A stretch of 64,000 bases of DNA from Lolium rigidum (Eukaryota; Streptophyta; Magnoliopsida; Poales; Poaceae). The stretch covers positions 32,358,256 to 32,422,255 of the forward strand of contig NC_061508.1 in NCBI RefSeq assembly GCF_022539505.1. The letters are read 5' to 3'. Of this stretch, positions 10,697 through 22,270 are shown one piece after another. The notes under the pieces were generated by a model. The model did no database searches. It was not told the origin of the DNA and worked only from the letters and a program-made list of their open reading frames with translations. Numbering within the stretch: the stretch's first letter is position 1; each line of letters starts with the position of its first letter. A program made the position numbers and the translations under genes.

Positions 10697-12510
10697 TTTT
10701 TTTTTCTAACACACGCCTAAGAGTGGGTCATTATATATTAGAAGAAAACCGTCAGAAGACGGGAGCATTACAAGATTGTAGCAGAGCTACAAGAGAGTTG
10801 AGAGAAAGAAAAAAGACTGTACAAGGCTAACTTTTGTTAAGCCTGCAGGTGCTGATCTAGGTTGTCATCAGGAGGCCGGGCATGGAGAGGGAGCTGACGA
10901 AGTGCTCTAGCACCAGGAAGCATCCAAAGCTTTGCTCCTTCGAGGATCGACTGGACTAGGTTTTGTCTGTTTGGTGCGGTGTTTTTAAAGACAGTGTCAT
11001 TGCGCGTCTTCCAGAGCCTCCACATAGTTAGGATGATGATGGACCTGGCTCCTTTCTTGACTGAGGGTTCAGTATTCATCACAGCAGTTTCGAACCAGGG
11101 GTTGAACTCCTCGTCGTGGCCTGGAATGCATGACTGAATGTTTAGCTGGCTGCAGATGTCGAACAACACTTGCTGAGAGAATGAGCATTGAATCATAAGG
11201 TGGCCTATGGATTCTTCCTCCTGGTCACATAGAGCACATGCGTCATCGTTGGAGAGGCCGTGGCGCATGCGCCGCTGAGCTGTCCAGCAGCGAGCCAGGG
11301 AAAGACTTTGCATTTCAGGGGAGCCCAACACTCCCAGATGGATTGGTGGTGGGGGGATCTAGCCATGCCTTCAAAGAGAGCAGAGTATGCAGATTTGACA
11401 GAGTACTCTCCAGAGGCGGTGAAGTTTCACGTGATTCCTTCCTTAGAATCTGGAATGAGGTGTTGGTCAGTCAGTGTTTCAACAAGGTTCAGAAACTGCC
11501 CAATAGCTTCAGCAGATAGCGCACCTTATATGTGTCTGATCCAAGCATTTCCTGGAGCACCAATGCCACTTTCCGAGTTCTGAAAGCGCGTTTGCCAACA
11601 CCAGCGATGACGGCAGGTGCTAGGTCGACGATGCTTTGCCCTGCGATCCAACGGTCAGACCAGAAGAAGATTCTGGCACCATCGCCCAACTGAACTTTGG
11701 TTGCTGCATGAATCAGGGTGTCGATGTGCTTGTTTGTTTTGATCGGAAAGTTCCTCCAGGGCTTCGTTGCGTCAACAGGACTCAGCCACGACCATTTGGC
11801 TCTGAGGGCCCAGCTCATCCTTTCGATGTCAAGCACTCCAAGACCACCGAGCTCAGCCGGGCGGCGGACCTCGTTCCAGGCTACTGCACAGCTGCCGCCG
11901 CCATCGTCACGACCTGAAGCCCAGAAAAATGTCCTCTGACATTTGATAATGGCCTCCCTGATTGGTTTTGGTATTTCTGTGGCAAGCATGATGTGGATGG
12001 GCGTCGCAGCAAGTACGGATTTGATCAAGACAAGCTGATCACCCTTGGACAGAAGACCGGCACGCCATCCAGAGAGTTTGTCATGCAAGTTATCAATCAG
12101 TGGCTGTAGGTCCTGAATGCGAAGCTTCCAAAGGGACAGAGGGACCCCAAGGTAGGGGATGGGAAAGTCTTTTATTGGGCAGAGGAGATGCTGTGCAATG
12201 TTCTGACGCTCATGCTCGCTGCATCTAATGGGTGTAGCGGTGCTCTTGAGGATGTTGGTGTGCAGCTCATTTGCCTCTCCGAAAATATGCAGGAGTTCTC
12301 TGATTGTCTCACAGTCAGCCACAGTTGGCTTGATGAGAACGACAGTGTCATCAGTGTACAGAGAGGTGCAACATGCTCCCCGACTACCTTGCAGATTATC
12401 GAGCAGTCCGAGCCGTGCAGCAATATAAACAAGGAGGTGAAATATTTCCATGACTAGTGCTATTTGTAGAAATCTCCTAGTGGGATGTGCTTGATGCAAT
12501 TTTAGTTTGG
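10697..12510 (-). mobile_element. 5'-truncated LINE ending in a poly(A) tract, antisense to the PPR gene
   Basis: Minus-strand sequence beginning within the RT domain (a degraded LRQGDP region near 12500) and ending at a 9-base poly(A), seen as a T-run at 10697-10705. RT: SLYTDDTVVLIKP (active site YxDD as YTDD, near 12340), NILKSTATPIRC, PIPYLGVPLSLWKLR. Thumb and connection: LSGWRAGLLSKGDQLVLIKS. A frameshift near 11400 separates this from the zinc-finger zf-RVT domain (10837-11331: CALCDQEEESIGHLMIQCSF and MWRLWKTRNDTVF). There is no endonuclease, as expected for 5' truncation during target-primed reverse transcription. The poly(A) tract lies about 95 bp past the PPR stop. Confidence 0.85.
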
Positions 12511-13541
12511 TCCATTTGGACATAAGGAGCTCTAATGTTCTGGTGAAATTGACATCATTAACATTACAAAAGGTTGATCTTCTGTGAGCTCTTTGTTCCT
12601 CTTCTGTACCATATGTTATCATTAAATGGGATTAGCTTCATTGCCGCAAAATTCAGTCTACAAAGGTTGGTCAGCAGCATAGATAAAATTAAGCACGGAC
12701 AAACAATCTTCTTAGAGAAGAGAGCAGTACGTACATATGGTTTGCTTTAAAGGGAAGTCACTTGTATACTGATAAGTGATAACATGAGGGTGACATTTTC
12801 CTTGGCAGAACATTGTTCTAGCTTCTGCTATTGCAAACGAGAGTTGAATAGCTGCATGCTTTATTTTGCTTTGGATAAATTGTGGGCTGATAGTTTTCCA
12901 TTAATAATCTCGAGAGCTTATGATTGCTTATGGGGACTGCGATGCAGTTTCAGTTGATTTTAATGCAACAAACATATAAACACTAAACTTGCAACACCTA
13001 GACAAAGAAAGGTAGACCTGGGCAACTGGGTATTTTATTTTACCCGACAATACTATTTTTGTTACCTGTAAAAAATATTTATGTTTAGAGAGCAATAGAC
13101 CAACAATGCAAGTTCAGTTGTTAATAAAAAAAATCTTTGCTTCTGTAGATATATTAATGAAGTATTTTCCTAAATCATAAACAGGTTTTGCAGACTAATG
13201 GCAAGACAAGGACTACTCAACTGCATATTACTAGATTTTTGCATTAACCTGAAACAACACGAGAATTCCCACGTCAAGATTTATGAGGTAACAGATTGAA
13301 ATGTGTGGGAAGCATATGTCAAGCACCCCTAGAAAGTGCCAGTTTTCATATTCTCACTATCTGTATGCCTTACATGTATGTTACATTCTTTGTAGTTTAC
13401 ATATGTAAAACTGAATGGAAAAAGGGTTTACTTTCCACTTGGAGCATCTCATTTTGTCGAGCATTACAATATCTTTTGTTCAAGGGAAGCAAAATGTGAG
13501 TTGTATACTTGTATTTAGTAACTGCTTAGTGCCTAAGGATG
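12511..13541. other. Intergenic region between LINE and WEB gene
   Basis: AT-rich; the part nearest 13541 is likely the 3' UTR of the minus-strand WEB gene. I see no additional gene or element termini. Confidence 0.4.
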
Positions 13542-15080
13542 CTAGACTACACTTTGAGGGTTTCTTTTCTTCATTATGTCACCAAATTTCCTAAGAATTG
13601 TCCTCTTGTTCTGCCTTGCAGGGCTCCTAATATCCTTCTGATGAGGAGATCTTTCAACATCAGAGTACATATCATCTGCTCCCACATACCTTCCTTTCCT
13701 CTCGCCTCCTCCCACGGGATCTCTGGGTGATGCTTCTGCTGAGGTTCTGGTCGACTCTGAACTGAACATAGCATCAATCATATCCTTCAATTCTTTAATG
13801 CTACTCTGCGCAGCAGCCTCACTGACCTTCAAGGACTCGTATTCTTGCACAATGCTCTTTAAGGCACTGTCTTTCTCAGACATGTCTTCGTGAAGCTGAG
13901 AGTTCTCTACCCTGGCAATCTCCAAGGATTCTCTTGCCACATTGGCTTCATTAACCGCATGCTTCAGCATTTCCCTCAACCTGGAGTTCTCAACTCTGAT
14001 CACCTTTTGTGATTCAAACAATTTGTCATTCTCTTCCTTTGCTTTGTTCACCTCCCCCTCAAATATCTTGATGCAATCGAGGAGTCCCCTCTCTTTCTCT
14101 TTCGATGCTGTTGCCAACTCATCTGACTCAAACTTCAGTCTCCCTGCCTCTTCCTGTGCCAACCAGAGCTTTTCCTCCAGGCTTTCCAGAGAGGCCTTTG
14201 AGTTCTCCACTTCAGTTCTTGCACTTTTCAACTCAGCTTGCACCAGTGAGAGCTCCGATTTTGTCTCTCTAGCCACCGTAGTTTGTTCCTTCAAGGCTAT
14301 CGCCAAGTCATCCATGGCTTTCTTGCACTTCTCCTCAGCTTCGACGGCCAACTTGAGCTGACGCTGTAATGAGAACATCTCCACCTCACCAGGATCAGCA
14401 AAGGAGAAGGACATTACACCCCTTCTTCTGAAATTCTTGGCCGGCTGCATACTTGGATTAGAGGACAGTGCAGTGAAGGCCTCCAGGCTCTTGTTATTAT
14501 CTTGAAGCGAAGCTATCTGAAGCTTGGCCTCCTCCAGAGATACCTTGGTTTGTTCAAGCTGTTTTGTTTGGGCCTCCAGCGACACTAGCATTTGCTTCTC
14601 TGAATCCTTTGCTGCCTCCAATTCAACTTCCAACTGCTCTAACCTGTGTGCAAGGTCTAGTTGATCGTCTCCGTTGCCTTTTAACTTGTTCTTCTTCTTG
14701 TTGCTTTTCTTGACCTCTTCCATCTCATCCAAGGAACGCACTTTCTCCTGTTTCTCCTTTACCAGCTCTTCCTGCAACTTGCCCAATTCCTCTTGCATAT
14801 CTGATGCCTCAGGGATGCGTGATTTGGAAACTTCTTTACCACTGGAAGATGACTTGAAGCTGTAAGACAAACAAAGGTCGTATTGGTTCATGGATTGGTG
14901 ACAGTAATCGAAACAAGGAGAAGAAAACATAAGAAATTCGGAAGAAACCTAAATCCCATTGAAACCTGTAATACCACAAGGATTCATGTTCGTCCATAGA
15001 TAAAACCATGATCGGAGGATCTGGATAAGAAAACTCGGGAAAAAAAACTAAATACTCTACCTGGACTTGAACGAGAACAT
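13542..15080 (-). CDS. WEB-family-like coiled-coil protein (At1g65010-type)
   Basis: The coding sequence is complement(join(13542..14859, 15061..15080)), 445 aa. The first coding exon is only 20 nt (MFSFKS plus two bases); its donor GTAGAG joins the acceptor CTTACAG|C, completing a Ser codon and giving a Ser/Lys-rich N-terminus. Long heptad-rich coiled coils span roughly residues 26-135 and 165-375. A conserved block RRRGVMSFSFADPGEVEMFS (about residues 151-170) is followed by LQRQLKLAVEAEEKCKKAMD, as in plant WEB/WEL proteins linked to chloroplast photorelocation. The C-terminus is basic (TILRKFGDIMKKRN). The protein is much shorter than the ~1300-aa Arabidopsis members, but a single long exon ends at a clean stop. 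ICR/RIP ROP interactors are a less likely alternative. Confidence 0.75.
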
Positions 15081-16197
15081 CTTCACCGGTGAGGAACCCG
15101 GCTCCAAGCCCCAGGATCAATGAACCGTGCCACCTGGGTTGCTACTATAGGAGAAACCCAAGTCTTTCTGTGAAACAGATGCAACAGCAGGGGAATCAGG
15201 TACTGCGCCGAGAAGGCGGTGTGTACATACCGAAAGAGACTATGGTTGTCTCTCGGAGCGCGAGACTTTTCTTTATGACCAAAACAGGGCAGAGAAGTAT
15301 AGATCAAACACCGCGTCTTCTGTGCCTGTTAAAAGAAGGGGATGAATCAAAGACTTTATTGGATGATATTGAAACGGTCGAACTGAAAGAGCCTCCTTGA
15401 AGTTGAAGGGAAGCACGTCAGAAGCGGTCTGATTTTGTTTTCTAATAGGAGTAGTCGACTAGATATTTTTGTCTAGCATTTCTTATTGTTTTGTATGCAG
15501 CTTACCAGTTCAGACGTGCTTCTATGGCCTGAACGTCGCATCAGTTGGCCCAGCCGTCAGTCAGCCAAAGACACCATTGGTCGGCTCCGTTCAGAATTTT
15601 GTAGGTGGGATTGTTGAGGGCAAGAATGACGGTACCACCAGATACGATCCTTTTATAAACGACGACTTGGCCTGCCCTCTTCCCTTTCCTCACCGTTTCC
15701 CCGTATGATCAAGACTTCACTATTTTAGAATTTAATCAAATTATTATCTTTGGCGTGCACGTATTGCCCATTGGAATATTGGATTGATTTGATGACATGC
15801 TTTTAAAAAGGGAACGGTGGATTAATGTTGTGGGGTGCACAATTGATACTTGACAAAATTGGTGCTGCAGCCGTTTAATACTCTGCTGCCCCAATTGAAC
15901 TCTTTGCAAATATGTTGAAGAATTTCGCAGCTGTGGATGAGCTGTTAATAGGAAACTCATTGCAGCATGCCGACCAGGATATGGCGGAGCAAACCGAACA
16001 TACTATGTGAGGCAGGAAATTAGCTACCAAACCGAACATAGATGTGAGGTAGAAAATTAGCGGGCTACAACTCCTAAAAAGTTTGGCAAGGCTGCAAAAA
16101 GGCCTCGATTTCCTGAAGGCATATTGATACAGCGCAGAGAGCTCCCGGGTTAACAGTTAAACGCAGAGTGTTTTGTCGGCGTGGTGGGCATATTTTG
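15081..16197. other. Upstream region of the WEB gene
   Basis: Probably contains the promoter and 5' UTR of the minus-strand WEB gene just right of 15080. I could not identify a convincing TATA box or start site. The rest (15400-16197) shows no domain-bearing ORF and no matching TIR pair or LTR. Confidence 0.35.
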
Positions 16198-16200
16198 TTA

Positions 16201-17707
16201 GGACATCTCCAGCGGCGCGACGCATTTCGGACGTTCAAACGGACGCGTCGTATCCGTTTGCGTCGGGCCAAATGGTCGAAACCGTCCGGGTGTCCGTTTG
16301 CGTCGGGTGGCTCCAGCGGCATGACGCATTTTTTTTCCATTCATACGCCATAAATTTACATGATAAAAAGGAGCCAGAAAGGCGTGCTAAAATACGCGCT
16401 GTCTACTGGTCGTCATTGCTGACGAGGTCAATCAGCTGCGGCGTCGGCCATGGAAGCTCGTACGCCGGCGGTGGAGGAGGTACCGCCGCACGGGCAGGAG
16501 GCTGTGGCCAGGGATCCCACGCTGGAGCAGCAGGCGGAGCGCGGATGTTGGAACGCGTCGGTGTGGCCGGAGGAGTCGCCAGCCTCTCCTGCGCGAGCGC
16601 TGACTCGCGGAGCTGGATTGCGAGCCCGTCCCACAAAGCGAGCTCGTTGAGCTCGTCCTGCTCGCTGTTGGCCAGTGCCATGGCAATGGCCTCCTCCTCT
16701 GAAATGTCCGGCGGCTGGGTCTCCGGATCCCACGCCGGTCCGCTGTCGTCGTGGTCGTACTGCGGCATGGTCACGTCGCCATCCTCGTCCTCGTCGCCGT
16801 CCTCGTCCGCGTCCTCGTGGTCGTTCTCTTCTTCTTCTTCGGCGGCGATCTCGCGCTCGAAGTAGTCTACGTCGGCGAGGTAGGCAGCGCGGCGCCGCGC
16901 GTCGAACTCCCACGTCCCGAAGGAAATCCAGTTGTAGGAGGTTAGCGCGTACGCCGGATCCTCCCGCAGATCCGGCGGCAAGACCGCGCGGCAGCGGCGC
17001 ACCTCGTCCCGCCGCTCTCGGCCCTCGCGCGGCACGGGGGGGGGGGACCGGCACGCGCCGTGAGTTCAGGTACCGGCCCCCTCCCGGCAAGTTCGCGTCC
17101 GGCCATGGTACCGGCCGGTTTTCCTCCCATAGCTGACGCGCGAGGTCGACGCGGATGTACCGGCTGACCCGTGCCTTCTTGCCGGAACGCGAGCCGTTAG
17201 CCTCCTGGTCGTTCTTCGTCTTCCGGAACGGCCAGCATTTCTTCCCCATGGCGTCGGTGTGGTGGCTACTGTGAGATTTTGGCAATGGTTTTGGTCGGGG
17301 AAATGGGCGCCGGCAGCGTCCCTTTAAGAGGCTCCGACGCCATCTCGCCTTCAATGGCCTGCCAGTGCAACGCCTACTAGCTGCGCACGCTCGCGGAAGC
17401 TGAGACACACCATTAACGCGGCCCCTGCAAAGGCTGCAGCGCGCCGCCCAGAAGTAATACCGCGGAAGACGAAGCAGTTGTGCCGCTGCCAGGCGGGCCC
17501 GCGCGAGGACCGAGCGGACACTTTGCGCGTCCAAGCATGCGTCCGCCGAGACGCAAACCTGACGCATATTTGGGCCAGGTTTGCGTCTCCGCGGACGGCC
17601 CGGTCACTTTGCGTCGCCCGCTGGAGGTGGTGCCAGACGCATTTCCGGTCACGGCGGACACAAACGGTCGCTCAGCGTCCGTTTGCGTCGCGCCGCTGGA
17701 GATGCCC
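16201..17707 (-). mobile_element. Complete non-autonomous PIF/Harbinger-type element with TTA duplication
   Basis: Left terminus GGACATCTCCAGCGGCGCGA and right terminus (inward) GGGCATCTCCAGCGGCGCGA form TIRs that differ at one base in 20 and extend to ACGCA. TTA flanks both sides (16198-16200 and 17708-17710), the Harbinger target-site duplication. Subterminal GTCCGTTTGCGTC-type motifs recur at both ends. The 1507-bp element carries no transposase. Instead it has a long minus-strand ORF for an acidic, proline-rich protein. Confidence 0.88.
16403..17249 (-). CDS. Harbinger-borne ORF: acidic protein with UIM-like and SIM-like motifs (frameshifted in a C-run)
   Basis: The frame starts MGKKCWPFRKTK at 17249 and runs through VSRYIRVDLARQLWEENR to VPVPP, where an 11-C run (G-run at 17036-17046 on +) shifts it by one base. 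The second frame (17035 to 16403) continues PREGRERRDEVRR, LTSYNWISFGTWEFDARRR, a 25-residue Glu/Asp tract, DISEEEAIAMALANSEQDE, a Pro-rich linker and the end PTPQLIDLVSNDDQ. EEEAIAMALANSE (16658-16699) fits the ubiquitin-interacting motif: acidic run, hydrophobic, xx, Ala, xxx, Ser. LIDLVSNDD (16409-16435) resembles a SUMO-interacting motif. Total about 281 aa if the run is one base shorter. No DDE or Myb domain is visible. The shift may be a homopolymer sequencing error or a real lesion. Function is unknown. Confidence 0.6.
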
Positions 17708-17899
17708 TTAGTGCGGCGCGCCGGTGTATTTCTACATGAAAAATGGGGTACAAATCACACCGAAAAATAAAATAGATATACACAAAAGATGGAGAGGAAC
17801 ACATAAGACGGAATACAAGTTTATACGAAATGGACTACAAGTCCACGCAAAACAGAGTACACAAACATAGAAAAACGAAGTATAACTTAATGAAAAAGG

Positions 17900-18645
17900 G
17901 GTATACTTACACAGCTTTTGAGAGCGAAGGATTTGACCGCCTTGTGTGTTCTAATCATCGCATGTGGTGCATCGCTTTGAGTTTTTCTTGAAGAGTCGTT
18001 GAAGAGAAAGTTCGTTATTACTCTCTGGTGCTTCTACCTGGAGCTTGTTCCTCTTGGGTTGTTGGAAGCCTTCCTTTACGACTTTGTATCTTTGTGGATT
18101 ACTTGAGGTCTTCAATTAAGGTGTGAAAATTGCTTCAAGCTTGTGGCCTTTTGTGGTAATTTATTGGGAGCCTCTAATTAAGTTATAGATATTGCTTCAA
18201 ACTTGTACGGTTCAGTGACCACCCTCAAAGATCTCATAGTGGACCCATGATTTCCCTTCTGGTAGAAAGGCTTGAGGAGAATACAGCGAGCCATTGTGGC
18301 GTGTTGGGAGAATTGTGCCTCCACACCGATGCAACGGAGAATAGCATCCGCAAGGGTGTGAACTTCGGGATACATTCACGTACCCTAGGTTATTTTTATG
18401 CCCGAGCACTTTACTTATGCACTTTATTTTGTGATAAGCTTCGTGCTTAAAGTTATATGTCTTGATATCACATAATTAATTGTCTTGCTTAGCATAATTT
18501 GTTGGTACACATAAGCGAGCCCTTTGTATATATAGGGTTTTGTGCTTGATAAATTAAAGGTTTGTTTTATTTCGCATTTGTCAAATCTATTTTGTAAAAG
18601 TTTTAAGCCACTTATTCACTCCATTTCCCCTCTAGCCGGCATGTG
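17900..18645 (+). mobile_element. Old copia LTR remnant
   Basis: The sequence resembles the 3' two thirds of a grass copia LTR: the GAGGAGAATACAGCGAGCC and GTGCCTCC...ATGCAACGGAGA blocks, GCAAGGGTGTGAACTTCGGG, and the end-type string TATTCACTCCATTTCCCC that normally precedes the primer-binding site. The PBS itself is not recognisable, and no internal domain follows. Assignment rests on recalled family sequence, so it is moderate. Confidence 0.5.
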
Positions 18646-19040
18646 TGTCCTTTCACAAACGCCCGACGAGCAACACCCCAAAAGCAACATATGCACAAAG
18701 AAAACCAAACAGCAAACCCAAACAAAGAAGCGGGCTAAAACTACTGATGTAGTATTTTGCCTAGTTGCTTCAACTTCGTCTGCATTATTGAATCTCATCC
18801 TCAAAAAACTGCCCCGTCTCCCCCTCCCACAAAGGCTTTCAAGAGCTGTAAAAAGGAAACAACCCGGAACATTGCATCATCTGGATGTTTAAGAACTTTA
18901 GCTTCAAAAGTGAGCTTGTTGTATATGGTCAAAAGATACCACATCACAGCTGATTCATCCATATTAATTTAAAATTATGACTTTGACTCAACCGTCCCAA
19001 AGAAATCAAATCAGGCACTAAGCTAGGGATATCAGACCAC
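18646..19040. other. Unassigned stretch
   Basis: No coherent ORF, TIR or LTR seen. Confidence 0.3.
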
Positions 19041-20650
19041 TCCACAACTTCTCTAACCACAGACCAAAGAAAAAAAAACAATAGGGAAAATAAAAATCAA
19101 ATGATCAAGTGAGTCACACAAAAGGCATTTCATGGCAGCTTCCATGGCAGCTAGAGCATCCACAACACAATCAGAAAGCCAAAAAGATAGAGGGTCCCCC
19201 GGACTCACTCCCCTAGAAGTACCAAAATAAGGCCCTTGATCCCCATTGATGTTTATATCTAGATGTCCATGGTACACACTCTTCATGATAATATGTATCC
19301 ATAGATTAGAAAACCCTTTTTTCCCCTTCATTGCCTCCTTCAAGAACTCTCAAGTCAACTCTATAAGCCTTCTCAAAATCTAATTTCAACATTATATTTG
19401 TATTCTTCTTCACCTTTACTTCATGTAGAACCTCATGGGTCACCACAATGCACTCCAAATTGTACCTACACCTTATAAATCCAGTTTGGCATGGATGGAT
19501 CACAACATGTGCCAGTGGAGATTCTTTGTTAGCAAACACTTTTGTAACTACTCCCAAAATCACATTTAAGGCAACAATGGGTCTAAATTGGCACAAGAGT
19601 TAAAACTCCATAATAATTTATCTCCAGTTTTCCTCTCCCTTAATCAAATCATCTAGGATAGCTTATAATTGGATCTCGATCAAGCCCCAACTGCTTCCAT
19701 AGTAACAAATCTGTTCAAGAGGTAATTATATTTAATAGACTTGTTGTGAGAGCCCCAATCATCCCGAGAAACATAAACTACCCACCTTTCTTATTTTATG
19801 AACAGTTTCTTATAAAAATCATAAATATGCTTCCTGATTTCTTCCTTACCTGTAATAGGACCATTCCCCCATCAAAGAAACTACAGCGCATTTCCTCCTC
19901 CTCCGAATTGCCTTAGCATGAAAATAAGTCGTATTAGATCTCCCTCTTTTAGCCACTGAACATGGCCTCTCTGAATCCAATATATCTCTTCCATTTCATA
20001 AATCATTACTAATTGTTTCTCCAACAAGTAAATTTGCTCTCATTCTTTAGCTTTAGACCAACATCTTCTGCTCTCCTATCTATTTATGTAATTTTCTCCT
20101 GAAGTTGTTTCTTCTCTTTCTTCAGCTAGAGTGCCCCCCCCCCCCAAAATTCGGATGGTCAAACCATTGTTTCTCGAAATAAAATATATTGCTTCTTAGT
20201 TTTTTCTCCTCCCGGTTGATAAGGTCAGAGCAGTTTGATCAAGCCCCAATCTTGTCTCAATTCTGATTAAACAAAGGGGGAACAAAGCCTCCCAACCAAC
20301 TGAGCCCAGCACCCTATGAAGAACTGAAATCACAGGAGCCACATATTTATTAGTTCAAGTAAACGTCCCACCCACATGAGCTAGCTCCCTTAAATGATGG
20401 TGAGAAATAAAGTCATTGAAAAGTGCCATTAAGGAGATGTCCAAGATGTCATTACTCTCATCTTCAGATGTCCTGGTCATATTGAAATCTCTGGCAATTA
20501 GAATAGGAACCCTAGTTTTTCTGCATAACTTGGCATCTAAGTCTCTGAAAAACATCTTAGGTAGGCCATGGTCAGCGGGACCGTAGATTATCACATACTC
20601 CCACATTGCCCCATCAAGAAGTTGTTTCTTACACCCCATGCTCTCTATTC
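19040..20650 (-). pseudogene. Decayed LINE: endonuclease and RT fragments, minus strand
   Basis: In minus-strand order: an apurinic-endonuclease-like fragment (20355-20639) with EYVIIYGPADHGLPKMFFRD and ARDFNMTRTSED (the GDFN motif degraded to ARDFN). Then RT blocks at 19306-19596 (FRPIVALNVILG, LKLDFEKAYRVD) and 19053-19343 (GPYFGTSRGVSPGDPLSFWL, VVDALAAMEAAM). Stops and frameshifts lie between blocks. The YxDD active-site part is missing, as is the 3' end. Confidence 0.8.
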
Positions 20651-20698
20651 ATAACCTCAAATTTGTCTTTACTGACTCCCATATGAATACCACATATA

Positions 20699-20766
20699 TG
20701 TTGGAAGTATGCCCTAGAGGAAATAATAATGTTGTTATTATCATATTTCATTGTTCATTATTCACG
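20699..20766 (+). mobile_element. 5' terminus of a BARE1/Angela-like copia LTR
   Basis: The stretch starts TGTTGGAAGTATGCCCTAGA followed by GGAAATAATAATG, matching the well-known start of the Triticeae BARE1/WIS/Angela LTR. After about 68 bp the similarity stops at a GGCTCG-rich segment, so this is a truncated or recombined end. Confidence 0.65.
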
Positions 20767-20770
20767 TTAG

Positions 20771-20957
20771 GCTCGCGAGCCAGACCGAGTTTCACCGAGT
20801 TCATCACTGGCTCGGGCCGAGCCTACTTTTCCGGCTCGTCGGCCAAATGAGCCAGCCCGAACCGAGCCAAAAAACCAGTGAGCCAAAGCGTGGCTCGCAC
20901 CGAGCCCAGCCCGAGATGCCTCGTGTCCATCCTTATGTGTGTGTGTGTGTGTGTGTG
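20771..20957. repeat. GGCTCG-rich degenerate repeat followed by a (TG)n microsatellite
   Basis: Bases 20771-20925 contain many spaced copies of GGCTCG/GAGCC on alternating strands. A pure (TG)11 tract lies at 20936-20957. Confidence 0.8.
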
Positions 20958-21497
20958 AAGTGGTTTTTGCTATACAACTATGAGTGCTGAAAATAAAATG
21001 CAACGAGTAAACTAATGCAAGAAAAGTAAAGTGTAGTAGAGTAAAGTGAGTTGAAGTGGAGTAACTCAATGGAGTAAGTTTCTGGCAAATTGCTATTTCA
21101 TTTATGTGGTTGTCACAATTAGTGAATCTCATTATAGTACGTATTTTTGGTGTTTCTTCTAGAGAGGAGCGATAGATAGGTACAACCATTGATATGAGCA
21201 ATTACACACCTAGTGATTGATCCCAAGGCCAGTTAAGAGTAAACAAGGTAATTATTAAGACATAAAGTCCAACCACCGCTGTAAGTTTAAAGGTTCAAAT
21301 AGTTATACCCCACGTTGATTAACCATGAATTAATATAACATGAATATATAAGAATTGGGACATCGTTTCTGTCAAGCTCCCGCTGTCCCTCTTCCTATCA
21401 TCATGCAATGGTGACAACCTCATGTATTTCCCAACATATTTTTGCACTCATATATTAGTAAAAGAGATCATCATAGAAGATAACAAATACTTATATG
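20958..21497. other. Repeat-like AT-rich stretch, unassigned
   Basis: No gene seen. Part (21200-21480) looks like LTR-retrotransposon sequence, but I cannot place its ends. Confidence 0.3.
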
Positions 21498-22270
21498 TGA
21501 TACGTCCAAAACGTATCTACTTTCCCGAACACTTTTGATGTTCTTTGCCCTCTAATTTGTGTGTTTTGAACGCAACTAACACAGACTAATGTTGTTTTCA
21601 GCAGAATTGCTCTGGTGTCTCGTTTTGTGCAGAAATTCAACTTTCAGGAAAATTCCTGGTAAATATCGCAAAATCCATATTTCACCCGAAGACTCACGAA
21701 GCCAGAAGACGAGAAAGAGGAGGGCCACGAGGGGCCCACACCTACCCTAGGTGCGGGCCAGGCTTGGCCGCGCCTAGGGGTGGTCTGGCCGCCTCGGCCA
21801 CCCCCTCGACCTCTCCTCCCGGCTATATTAAGTCTCTGACCCTAAAAATAGAGGAGGGTTCGACATTTTTTCAGAAAGAGTTCAGCTGCTCCGCCGCCAC
21901 CAGAAACCCCAATCCGGGAACCAGAAACTCCGTTCTAGCACCCTGCCGGGATGGAGAATTGGAGGAGATCATCGTCATCACCATCACCGACACCTCTCCG
22001 TCAACCATCCATGATTTCCCCATCCATGTGTGAGTAATTCCCCGTTGTAGGCTGTAGGGGATGGTAGAGATTGGATGAGATTGTTCATGTAATAGCAATA
22101 AGATTGGTAGGGGCATAGTGCCTAATATCCTTTGTTAGTATTTTTGACATTGTTGCAACTTGTTATGCTTACTTTTATGCTTCCGTTAATTTTGTCCGTC
22201 GCGAGCATGATTATGACAGCTAATTGCTTTCTTGATTGTCGCTTCCCAGTCTATTGCTAGCCTTCACTTG
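21498..22270 (+). mobile_element. Gypsy LTR 5' portion (TGATACGTCC type)
   Basis: Begins TGATACGTCCAAAACGTATC, the start of an abundant grass Athila-type gypsy LTR. The GC-rich middle (21720-21980) and CCATCCATGTGTGAGTAATTCC resemble the promoter/leader segment of these LTRs. Similarity stops near 22265, where sequence of an internal gypsy region begins, implying rearrangement. Confidence 0.6.

Noticed and set aside
20641..21201. Possible gene around the GGCTCG repeat
   Set aside because: Translation is a repeat artefact (Ser/Ala/Arg/Glu) with a dinucleotide tract; no start context or domain.
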